A DNA stretch of 64,000 bases from Pseudanabaena sp. ABRG5-3 (GTDB taxonomy: Bacteria; Cyanobacteriota; Cyanobacteriia; Pseudanabaenales; Pseudanabaenaceae). A program made the translations under genes and the position numbers. Positions 52,078-59,549 of the stretch are shown piece after piece. The stretch covers positions 1 to 64,000 of the forward strand of contig NZ_AP017560.1 in NCBI RefSeq assembly GCF_003967015.1, in the 5' to 3' direction. Below the pieces are notes generated by a model, which was not told where the DNA came from, did no database searches, and worked only from the letters and a program-made list of their open reading frames with translations. Numbering within the stretch: the stretch's first letter is position 1; the number at the start of each line of letters is the position of its first letter.

Positions 52078-52410
52078 ATGTCTGATAATTGGATTGAAAA
52101 TCTCAAATATGATGCACAAGGATTAATTCCTGCGATCGCTCAAGATCACCAAGATGGCACAATTTTAATGATGGCATGGATGAATCGTCATGCGTTGGAA
52201 TTAACCATTTCCACTAGTGAAGTCCATTATTGGAGTCGATCTCGTCAGGAACTATGGCATAAGGGTGCAACTTCAGGGCATATTCAAAAGCTCAAAAAGC
52301 TCTATTACGATTGCGATCGCGATGTAATTCTCGTCAAAATCGAGCAGGTTGGTGATGTCGCCTGTCACACTGGTGCAAGAAGTTGTTTTTTTACAGAAGT
52401 TCCAGTTTAA
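52078..52410 (+). CDS. hisI: Stand-alone phosphoribosyl-AMP cyclohydrolase
   Basis: A 110-residue HisI, opening the purine ring of PR-AMP in histidine synthesis. Metal residues intact: D78, D80, D82 (magnesium) in YYDCDRD and C79, C96, C103 (zinc) in CHTGARSC. Many bacteria, including most cyanobacteria I know of, carry this activity in a HisIE fusion; here there is no HisE part. It lies 29 bases after a COG0523 gene in a Zur-type operon, so it may be a zinc-limitation paralogue that is preferentially supplied with zinc. Whether a HisIE exists elsewhere cannot be seen. Confidence 0.92.
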   Translation: MSDNWIENLKYDAQGLIPAIAQDHQDGTILMMAWMNRHALELTISTSEVHYWSRSRQELWHKGATSGHIQKLKKLYYDCDRDVILVKIEQVGDVACHTGARSCFFTEVPV

Positions 52411-52452
52411 AAATAAGAGAACTAAGTGATCGCGAAGCTAAAGGATTCAATG

Positions 52453-52752
52453 TTACTTAGAAAAAAGCGATAAAACCGCTTGACGGCATCCCATACAGTC
52501 ACAACCTCGTTCGCTAATGGCAAGATCGCCAATGCGATCGCTGGTCAGGACATTAGCGCGATCGTCTTGAGATTGACTGCTTAAATCGAGAGTTGGATTG
52601 TCTCTTGTAATTACAACCGATGACATATAACGATCACTATCTTGGTTGTTTTTCTTGTTTTCGTTAGTGTTTGCCTGCGCGGGAGAGACTGACAATAAAT
52701 AAGCTGCAAGTAAGGCAGGGCTAATCAGAAGGGCTGATGATGATTTTTTCAT
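52453..52752 (-). CDS. Small secreted Cys-rich peptide
   Basis: About 99 residues. Signal peptide MKKSSSALLISPALLAAYLL... ending PAQA|N (about residue 27), then a polar region and a C-terminal cysteine cluster GCDCMGCRQAVLSL. ATG 52752 is chosen since it begins the signal; the longer frame to 52812 would add 20 residues before it. The CxCxxC cluster could bind a metal in the periplasm, in keeping with the zinc-island setting. No family recognised. Confidence 0.62.
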   Translation of the reverse strand: MKKSSSALLISPALLAAYLLSVSPAQANTNENKKNNQDSDRYMSSVVITRDNPTLDLSSQSQDDRANVLTSDRIGDLAISERGCDCMGCRQAVLSLFSK

Positions 52753-52834
52753 AGGACATAAGAATGTCGGATCACATTCATTAATTGCAGAAGATACTAG
52801 CATTAATCGCACTTTTTGACTACTTCAGAATTTA

Positions 52835-54142
52835 TCAGAATTTAAATGATCTAATCGTAGATTTGGTCAGTGCTGGCACAATGCGATCGCTTGCCATTCT
52901 TGCACCAGAAATATTTCTGGCTGTTGGTCCTACACGCAAGGCAGCTAAGCCTCCCATGATAAATAATTCACAGTCGTGCCATCGCAAATGTTCATCGAGA
53001 ATCGGAAATCCATTAATGAGAGGTTGGGGATATTGCTCCATTATTTGATGTAGCAACGGTTCCGCTTTTGCGTCAAACCTTGTACCTGTGGCTAACCAAA
53101 GGTGATCGCAAGTAAGTTCCATGCCGTCAGTGCAAGCAATTTGCCAATAGCTGCTATGCCATTGTGCTTGAGCAACTTCGCATTCTGGATGAAATTCTAA
53201 TCTGCCTTGATGATGCTCTCTTCGCAATTGGGTCATTACTGAAGGAGTCATCGAACCGCCATCTCTTGCCGTGAGAACCATTTCCCGCCGTTTTTCCCAA
53301 TTGGTCTCAGCATGAAAACCCTTGAGATATTTGGGACCAAGCCATCCCGCATCGGCATCAAAGAGCTTTTCTTTAAATTGCCGCCGAGATAGCAATAATA
53401 CCTTTGCACCACGGGCGATCGCGCCTAAAGCCAAATGCCCACTGGTTAAACCTCCGCCCACGATTAAGATAGTTTCTCCTGCTAATCGCTGTGACGCTAA
53501 ATTCAAATCACTAGAATGCACAAGGCGATCGCTAGGATAATTAGGAGCAATTCGCTCAACCCAATGGGGAATTTGTTTGATGCTGTTATTGGTGGCTAAG
53601 ACAACACGCTTAGCGGTGATGCTTTTGCCATGACTTAGCCCAAGCCGAAAGCCTCGACGGGGTGACAGAATCGGCTCTAGACTAATAACTTTAGCAGCCA
53701 TCAGGCGTTCGGATAACTGCTGTGAGGCGATCGCATTCTGGCAAAAATCACGAAATAGCTTAGTGGATGGCAGATCGTAAGGTGGGAATAACTCATTGGG
53801 ATGGGTTTCGGCAAAGCGTCGTAATGCGAAGGGATTGGGATCGGGGTGATGGACAATAGGCGATCGCAGATGGGGAATTTCTTGAGCAGCAAATTGGCGA
53901 TGCCATTGGGTGAGCCAGTCACCACTGGGATCAAAAACTAGGATTTTTTCACGCAAATCTTGACGTTTTTGCAGGAGGTGCATGGTTAAGGTGAGGGCAT
54001 GGACTCCTGCACCAATAATGGCGATGTCAGTATCAAAGTTACCTTTAGCTTGAATCTTGGCTTGGCTTTGGTGATTCAGGGATTGGGCTGAAAAATTATG
54101 TGTAGATTCTGCTAAGCGATCGCCAAATTCAACCTTAGACAT
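52835..54142 (-). CDS. FAD/NAD(P)-binding oxidoreductase (lysine/ornithine N-monooxygenase-like)
   Basis: A 435-residue flavoprotein. The FAD fold IAIIGAGVHALTLTMHLL (about 41-58), WLTQWHRQFAAQEIPHLRSPIVHHPDP (similar to SidA/IucD-type N-hydroxylases and FAD-NAD(P)-binding YdhS-like proteins), a second dinucleotide motif ETILIVGGGLTSGHLALG, LWLATGTRFD, and a terminal LRVGPTARNISGARMA. It could take part in making a metal-binding metabolite, or act otherwise; not decided. It starts 17 bases from a Zur-like box shared with the divergent 54204 gene. Confidence 0.8.
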   Translation of the reverse strand: MSKVEFGDRLAESTHNFSAQSLNHQSQAKIQAKGNFDTDIAIIGAGVHALTLTMHLLQKRQDLREKILVFDPSGDWLTQWHRQFAAQEIPHLRSPIVHHPDPNPFALRRFAETHPNELFPPYDLPSTKLFRDFCQNAIASQQLSERLMAAKVISLEPILSPRRGFRLGLSHGKSITAKRVVLATNNSIKQIPHWVERIAPNYPSDRLVHSSDLNLASQRLAGETILIVGGGLTSGHLALGAIARGAKVLLLSRRQFKEKLFDADAGWLGPKYLKGFHAETNWEKRREMVLTARDGGSMTPSVMTQLRREHHQGRLEFHPECEVAQAQWHSSYWQIACTDGMELTCDHLWLATGTRFDAKAEPLLHQIMEQYPQPLINGFPILDEHLRWHDCELFIMGGLAALRVGPTARNISGARMASDRIVPALTKSTIRSFKF

Positions 54143-54159
54143 AGTAAACTAAGTAATAA

Positions 54160-54174
54160 TGATAATCGTTATCA
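54160..54174. promoter_or_regulatory. Zur-like box between divergent genes
   Basis: TGATAATCGTTATCA, one mismatch from the 7-1-7 consensus, between starts at 54142 (minus) and 54204 (plus). Confidence 0.8.
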
Positions 54175-54203
54175 TTTTATACTGATTTAAGTGCTAAAAG
54201 TCT

Positions 54204-55019
54204 ATGTCTATTGCTACGCCTCAGAAATCTGCTGAGCCACCTGCTCAAGTATTAGCGATCGCAGGGGCAGTAGGAATCGGCAAAACTGGCTGGGTCTATC
54301 AACAAATTGAACAAATTTCTAGTCCAGTTATTTATTTTTGTCCCAACGCTAGCAATGTTCCCATTGATGCTACTTGCCTACTTGCGGAATTTCCCCATGT
54401 GCAAATTTTCACCGATAGTCAGGAATTAGAACTGATTGAAAAAGTAGAGCAGGGAGTGATCGCTTTGATTGAGTTGGGCTTTCACTTAGATCTGCGATCG
54501 GGCGATATGCTGCTAGATACTTTAGCTGATCGCCATGCTTGTAAACGGATTGCCCTTGTTCCTTCAGACTTAACTAGTTCTGAATGGCATGACTGGGCGG
54601 ATGAAGTCATAGAAGTCAAATATGATTTAGATTTTCATGATTTGCAGATTTGGCGATCGCCCTTTACAGGACAGGTTTTTGATCCTTCGAGTTTGAATGT
54701 CCTTTGGTATGAAATTACTCAAGGAGCCTATGGAGAGGTGACGCGAGCGAAAGGGATCTTCGATCTGTTTGACGGTCGTGCCTTTCGTCTGGATTTTGTC
54801 GCAGGGATGGAAGACAGTCTCTATCTACCCCTCGATGTACCGCTTTGGTTGGATGGTCGTCCTGAGCGCTTTAGTGGAATTGAAGTTGTCGGGCGCAATC
54901 TTGATGGGAAAGCGATCGCGCAATGCATCATCGACTGCTGTCTATCGGAAGAAATCTTGCTTCACTATCAAAACCAAATCAAACAATCACGCCAACAATC
55001 ACGTCAAATAGCAGCATAA
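54204..55019 (+). CDS. Degenerate COG0523/CobW homologue
   Basis: A 271-residue protein. It retains a P-loop (AIAGAVGIGKTGW, about 18-30) and a CobW_C-like end, where GRNLDGKAIAQCIIDCCL parallels GRNLDERLLQQQL of the true COG0523 protein at 51026. The CxCC zinc motif and the NKxD guanine motif are absent, and the middle region diverges. It may bind nucleotide without the family's GTP specificity, or be a regulatory partner. It is the first gene of a run with the two metallophosphoesterase-like genes, under a Zur-like box. Confidence 0.72.
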   Translation: MSIATPQKSAEPPAQVLAIAGAVGIGKTGWVYQQIEQISSPVIYFCPNASNVPIDATCLLAEFPHVQIFTDSQELELIEKVEQGVIALIELGFHLDLRSGDMLLDTLADRHACKRIALVPSDLTSSEWHDWADEVIEVKYDLDFHDLQIWRSPFTGQVFDPSSLNVLWYEITQGAYGEVTRAKGIFDLFDGRAFRLDFVAGMEDSLYLPLDVPLWLDGRPERFSGIEVVGRNLDGKAIAQCIIDCCLSEEILLHYQNQIKQSRQQSRQIAA

Positions 55020-55026
55020 AGCCTCT

Positions 55027-55059
55027 AAAAGTTGGTCAGGCTTTGCCTGACCAACTTTT
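55027..55059 (+). terminator. Hairpin between the CobW-like and phosphoesterase genes
   Basis: AAAAGTTGGTCAGGC / GCCTGACCAACTTTT around TTT, with a short T-run. It probably lowers read-through into the next gene. Confidence 0.65.
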
Positions 55060-55086
55060 CCTAAACCTAATGGAATAAATCACAAA

Positions 55087-55911
55087 ATGAAAATCGCTGT
55101 AATGTCTTGCATTCATGGTAACTATGAAGCCCTTGATGCAGTTTTGAGAGATATTGACCGTCAAAAAGCTGAAAAAATCTTTTGCTTGGGTGATCTGGTG
55201 GGCTATGGTCCTTTCCCTAGTAACGTTGTGGAAATGGTGCGATCGCTCGATATTCCCACCACACAGGGTTGCTGGGATGAAGATATTGTGGAAGGATTGA
55301 ACTCCTGTGAATGTAGCTATCCATCCATGCTTGCGGAAAAGCGTGGTCGGCTTGCCCATGAATGGACAAATGAGCATATCTATCCTGAAACCAAGGAATA
55401 CCTAGCAGCTTTACCGAAAGTGATTAAGCATGACAATCTCGCCTTTGTGCATGGTAGCCCACAAAGTCAGCATGAATATCTTTTGCCAGAACTAGATGGA
55501 TTTATTGCCCTAGAGCGAGTTCTCTCGACAGGAGCCGATATGCTCTTTTGTGGTCATACCCATGTGCCATACGTGCGAACCTTAGATGTAGGTCATTTGC
55601 GCCTCTTGGTGAGAACTGGTGCAGAGGTTCCAGAAGCAGAAATGCGCGAATTTAATGCTCCCTTAAAACGAATCGTCAATGTTGGCTCGGTTGGTGAGCC
55701 GCGTCATGGTCGCCCCAATGCTACCTATGTGATCTATGACACCGATAGCGATCGCGTTACTTTGCGCGAAGTGGAATATGACTATCAAAAAACCTGTGCG
55801 GCAATTATTGAGAGAGGTTTACCCGCAATTTTTGCATGGCGCTTAGCCAAGGGTTTAGAATTTGCGGAACGTGCCGATGACGCTTCCCACCTATGCGAGA
55901 GAGGTGTTTAG
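55087..55911 (+). CDS. Metallophosphoesterase with cysteine substitutions in the metal site
   Basis: A 274-residue calcineurin-like phosphoesterase (YfcE/MJ0936-like). Motifs: MSCIHGN (C8, H10) where the family has S-D-x-H-G-N; CLGDLVGYG (D36); TQGCWDED (C62) where G-N-x-D is usual; FVHGSP (H122); and FCGHTHVP (H157, H159). So two ligand positions, Asp and Asn, are cysteine, which would favour a soft metal such as zinc. C74 and C76 (SCECS) are nearby. It is directly followed by a degenerate paralogue at 55912 with no gap. The substrate is unknown. Confidence 0.85.
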   Translation: MKIAVMSCIHGNYEALDAVLRDIDRQKAEKIFCLGDLVGYGPFPSNVVEMVRSLDIPTTQGCWDEDIVEGLNSCECSYPSMLAEKRGRLAHEWTNEHIYPETKEYLAALPKVIKHDNLAFVHGSPQSQHEYLLPELDGFIALERVLSTGADMLFCGHTHVPYVRTLDVGHLRLLVRTGAEVPEAEMREFNAPLKRIVNVGSVGEPRHGRPNATYVIYDTDSDRVTLREVEYDYQKTCAAIIERGLPAIFAWRLAKGLEFAERADDASHLCERGV

Positions 55912-56643
55912 ATGTCACATTGGGCAATTTTAAGCGGTATCGAAGCTAATCTCACGGCTTATGAAGCAGTACTAGAAGATATTAAACGACAGGTTCCGAA
56001 AGTTACTGAATTGTATATTCTCGGTGATGCGATTAACGCAAGTCCTGCAAGTGAAAAAATAGTGCAGAGGATTCGCAATCCCCGCATCGGTGAGCTAGTG
56101 CCGCAGGTCTGCAAAGGCTGGTGGGAGGAGCAAGTACTAATGCTGCATGGATTTGTGCCTGATGTTGAGCCAAATCCTTTAGTCGAGAAGTATGGCGTAG
56201 CTGTCGCGAAATCTCTTTGGGACAGTATCTCTAAGGAAACGGTGTCATGGATTAGCAATCTCCATTTTGCTTTTATGGAATTTGATTGTCTATTATTACA
56301 TGGCAGTAGTCTGAGTGTATTGGAATCACTCACGCCCGAAAGTTCACCTTTACTTCTCCTAGATCGGATTGCCCGTAGTAATGCCAATCGCTTATTTTGT
56401 GGACGTTCTGGGCAAACCTTTCTCTACCAAATTAAGGATGGTTCGCTCTCATCTAATGTGTTAACCCTTGATGGTGAAGAGGTTTCGCAAACTTTTAATG
56501 CTAGCGATCGCTGTGTGATTGGCGTGGGGAATGTTGGCGGTACTCCAAACAAAGCGACATATACCATCTATAGCCCCAACACAGACATCGTAAAATTTCA
56601 AACCTTGCGCTATGGCAAAAGTAAAGGCTTTGGGAAAAGTTGA
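55912..56643 (+). CDS. Degenerate metallophosphoesterase paralogue
   Basis: A 243-residue protein similar all along to its upstream neighbour: LSGIEANLTAYEAVLEDIKR aligns with MSCIHGNYEALDAVLRDIDR; YILGDAI with CLGDLVG; VCKGWWEEQ with TTQGCWDED; LLLHGSS with AFVHGSP; and LFCGRSGQTFLY with LFCGHTHVPYV. The metal residues H10, H157 and H159 are replaced (Glu, Arg, Gly), so it is probably not an active phosphatase. Its ATG begins immediately after the upstream stop codon, which suggests translational coupling and a heteromer with the active copy. Confidence 0.8.
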   Translation: MSHWAILSGIEANLTAYEAVLEDIKRQVPKVTELYILGDAINASPASEKIVQRIRNPRIGELVPQVCKGWWEEQVLMLHGFVPDVEPNPLVEKYGVAVAKSLWDSISKETVSWISNLHFAFMEFDCLLLHGSSLSVLESLTPESSPLLLLDRIARSNANRLFCGRSGQTFLYQIKDGSLSSNVLTLDGEEVSQTFNASDRCVIGVGNVGGTPNKATYTIYSPNTDIVKFQTLRYGKSKGFGKS

Positions 56644-56689
56644 AGTAGTTTTGGGATGCTTTTTAGAATAATTTTATCTGTCGGTGATA

Positions 56690-56704
56690 TGATAACGATA
56701 ATCA
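56690..56704. promoter_or_regulatory. Zur/Fur-like box upstream of the second COG0523 gene
   Basis: Reads TGATTATCGTTATCA on the minus strand (two mismatches from the 7-1-7 consensus). Extended as GATAACGATAATCATTATT it is also close to the classical 19-bp Fur box, so Zur versus Fur control is uncertain. Confidence 0.65.
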
Positions 56705-56741
56705 TTATTAAAAATATCAGCAAGTAGGCATCCTCAATTTT

Positions 56742-57707
56742 ATGAATACAAACTCTTCTCAAATTCCTGTTACGGTTCTCACAGGCTATCTTGGAGCAGG
56801 CAAAACTACTCTGCTTAATCGCATTCTCACCCATGAGCATGGCAAGAAAGTTGCGGTAATTGTCAATGAATTTGGTGAAGTTGGGATTGATCATAAATTG
56901 GTGGTCAATGCTGATGAAGAAATCTTTGAGATGAACAATGGTTGTATTTGCTGCACTGTGCGCGGGGACTTGATCAGGATTATTACGAATCTGATGCGCC
57001 GCCGTGACAAATTCGAGCATTTAGTGATTGAAACTACTGGACTTGCTGATCCTGCACCTGTAATTCAAACCTTCTTCGTTGATGAAGATGTGAGTGCAAA
57101 GACAAAATTAGATGCTGTGGTCACGGTGGTTGATGCTAAACATATCTCTCAACATTGGGATGCTGAAGAAGTGCAGGAACAAATTGCTTTTGCGGACATA
57201 ATTTTATTAAACAAGATAGATTTGGTAAGTGAAGCAGAACTTCAAGAACTTGAACAACGCATTAAGTCGATGAATTTAATGTGCAAAGTTTATCGCACCC
57301 AAAACTCAGGAATTGAGATGGATGCGGTGCTAGGTGTAGGATCATTTGAGTTAGCAAGAGCTTTAGAAATTGATCCTCACTTTCTGAGTGAAGATGCCCA
57401 TGAGCATGATGATACAGTGAAATCCGTGGCGATCGTGGAAGCAGGTGAACTCTATTTACCGAAGGTCAATGATTGGATTAGTACACTGCTGCGCGAACAA
57501 GGGGTAGATATTTTCAGGATGAAGGGAATTCTCAATATTAAAGGGATTGATGAACGCTTTGTATTTCAGGGTGTACATATGCTGTTTGACGGCACACGCG
57601 ATCGCCTATGGCAACCTCACGAAAAGCGCCAAAATGAGCTAGTATTCATCGGACGTAACCTTGATTCTGAAAAATTAAAAGCAGATTTCCTTGCTTGCTT
57701 GGCTTAA
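56742..57707 (+). CDS. COG0523 (CobW-type) GTPase, second copy
   Basis: A 321-residue G3E GTPase. P-loop GYLGAGKTT (15-23), CxCC motif NGCICC (66-71), LLNKIDL, and C-terminal FQGVHMLFDGTRDRLW followed by LVFIGRNLDSEKL. It lacks the long His-rich insertion of the 51026 protein; only SEDAHEHDD is found at the corresponding place. It is closer to the short-loop ZigA/CobW form. A Zur/Fur-like box is 37 bases upstream. It is separated from the phosphoesterase pair and probably has its own promoter. Confidence 0.92.
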   Translation: MNTNSSQIPVTVLTGYLGAGKTTLLNRILTHEHGKKVAVIVNEFGEVGIDHKLVVNADEEIFEMNNGCICCTVRGDLIRIITNLMRRRDKFEHLVIETTGLADPAPVIQTFFVDEDVSAKTKLDAVVTVVDAKHISQHWDAEEVQEQIAFADIILLNKIDLVSEAELQELEQRIKSMNLMCKVYRTQNSGIEMDAVLGVGSFELARALEIDPHFLSEDAHEHDDTVKSVAIVEAGELYLPKVNDWISTLLREQGVDIFRMKGILNIKGIDERFVFQGVHMLFDGTRDRLWQPHEKRQNELVFIGRNLDSEKLKADFLACLA

Positions 57708-57725
57708 TTACTCTGATAGAGACTG

Positions 57726-59549
57726 TCACAACAATTCTCCTGTTTCTTGGAGAGAATGTAAGCGATGATAGATACCACCTTGGGCGAGAAGCTGTTGATG
57801 GGAGCCAATTTCGACGATCGCACCTTTATCTAAAACCACAATTTTATCGGCTTCGCGCACGGTGCTAAGACGGTGAGCAATCACGATCGTGGTGCGGGTT
57901 CCCTGAATGCGACGCATGGCGAGTTGGATCGATCGCTCAGATTCGTAATCAAGGCTAGAAGTCGCCTCATCAAAGACGAGAATATCGGGATTGACTAGCA
58001 AAGCTCTGGCAATGCCTAAGCGTTGACGTTGACCACCAGAGAGCCGCACACCTCGTTCACCCACAATCGTGTTATAGCCCTTTGGTAATAAATGGAGAAA
58101 CTCATCAACACTAGCGATCGCACAGGCTTCTTGAACTTGAGCAAAAGTTGCCGTAGGATTGCCATACATGAGGTTATCCATCAGGGTTCCATTAAAGATA
58201 TCTACCTCTTGATGGACGATCGCTAAACGTTTACGATAGCCCGTGATATCGAGTTCAGTAATATTTGTGCCATCAATCAAAATCCCACCACTGGCTGGCT
58301 CGAAATAACGGAATAGTAATTTAACTAAAGTGGATTTGCCAGAACCCGATTTTCCTACGAGAGCAACGGTTTCGTAGGGTTCGATGATGAATTGGATTTT
58401 TTCGAGGACAGGGCGATCGCGATCGTAGCCAAAGGTGAGATTACGAAATTCGACTTTGCCTGCAAAGCGATATTGGGGATATTTGGTGTTGGGATATAGT
58501 GCGATCGCGGCATCTTGTCCATTGGCTTGTTTCATGAACTCATGGAAGCGCAACATCGAGGAATAGCGACGGGCAAAGACTTCGGCGAGTAAACAAATCG
58601 GTTTGATTTCCGAATAAGCCATACTTGCCAAGGTGGAAATAGTGATGAAATGTCCGATGGACATCTTGCCCCCAAAGGTAGCGAATAGAGCGGCTCCAAA
58701 TACCACAAATTGACAAGCTTCCAACACCGTATCGCGCACCATGCCTAATTTTACATAGCCAATGTGAATCCCCCAGAGCGAAACCTTGGCTTCCCGTTCG
58801 AGACGTTCGCTTTGGCGTTTATACTCTTTCGCTTCATTGGCAAAAGCCTTGACTGTCTTGATGCTAGTAATGATTTCGGAAGTGCGACTTTCGGTATTCT
58901 CTTGATAGATGTCGAGATTTTCTTCTGTTTTGACTAATCCCTTTAGTTTTTGTAAGCTTCCCAATAGCACCAAAATAAATGACACTAAAAAGAATGCGGA
59001 AATCCACCATGCGATCGCACAGATGATTACAAAAATTCCGAGGATTCGCACCACTTTCGGAATCAACTGCCCCGCAATTTCGGGATATGACCACATGTGA
59101 TTGGCTAGTCCTCGCGCCACTCTCCCCGCAATCCGTCCCGCGTTGTTCTCATCGTAAAACTCAATCGGCAAAGTCAAAATCTTCGCGATCGCCTTTTGGG
59201 TCTGATCACGACGGGTTTTGAGCGCAATTTCCCAATGGAAGTTATTGGCAATCCAGACCTGAATCGGTGCGCGTAAAACTGTCACCACAAAAATCAAGCC
59301 TGATAACATAATTAATGCGGTAGTGGGATTCGGAGACTGTCCAAAAATACCCGCCATTGCAATAACAAGGCTATTGATTTCAGGATCGAGCGATCGCCCT
59401 GATAACACGTTCAGGATTTGTCCAACGGTATAGGGAACGGCGAGATCGATGATTTCAAATAGACTGGAACCTGTAATGCTCCAGATTGCCGTGGTGCGAT
59501 AGCGTTTAAAGTATCGGACAATGTCCCAAAAGTTAGCGGTCATGCTCAT
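57726..59549 (-). CDS. ABC exporter (transmembrane plus ATPase, MsbA/HlyB type)
   Basis: A 607-residue half-transporter. Residues about 15-330 form six helices. The ATPase domain has Walker A GKSGSGKST, Q-loop AIVHQEVDIFN, signature LSGGQRQRLG, Walker B ILVFDEATSSLD, and H-loop IAHRLSTV. The substrate is unknown (lipid, peptide or drug). Its start overlaps the recJ end by 17 bases on the same strand, so it is the second gene of a recJ transcript. Its 3' end faces the COG0523 gene. Confidence 0.9.
   Translation of the reverse strand: MSMTANFWDIVRYFKRYRTTAIWSITGSSLFEIIDLAVPYTVGQILNVLSGRSLDPEINSLVIAMAGIFGQSPNPTTALIMLSGLIFVVTVLRAPIQVWIANNFHWEIALKTRRDQTQKAIAKILTLPIEFYDENNAGRIAGRVARGLANHMWSYPEIAGQLIPKVVRILGIFVIICAIAWWISAFFLVSFILVLLGSLQKLKGLVKTEENLDIYQENTESRTSEIITSIKTVKAFANEAKEYKRQSERLEREAKVSLWGIHIGYVKLGMVRDTVLEACQFVVFGAALFATFGGKMSIGHFITISTLASMAYSEIKPICLLAEVFARRYSSMLRFHEFMKQANGQDAAIALYPNTKYPQYRFAGKVEFRNLTFGYDRDRPVLEKIQFIIEPYETVALVGKSGSGKSTLVKLLFRYFEPASGGILIDGTNITELDITGYRKRLAIVHQEVDIFNGTLMDNLMYGNPTATFAQVQEACAIASVDEFLHLLPKGYNTIVGERGVRLSGGQRQRLGIARALLVNPDILVFDEATSSLDYESERSIQLAMRRIQGTRTTIVIAHRLSTVREADKIVVLDKGAIVEIGSHQQLLAQGGIYHRLHSLQETGELL

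Noticed and set aside
55959-56387. 142-codon open frame on the minus strand
   Set aside because: Antisense to the degenerate phosphoesterase gene; low-complexity Ser/Arg composition and no SD.
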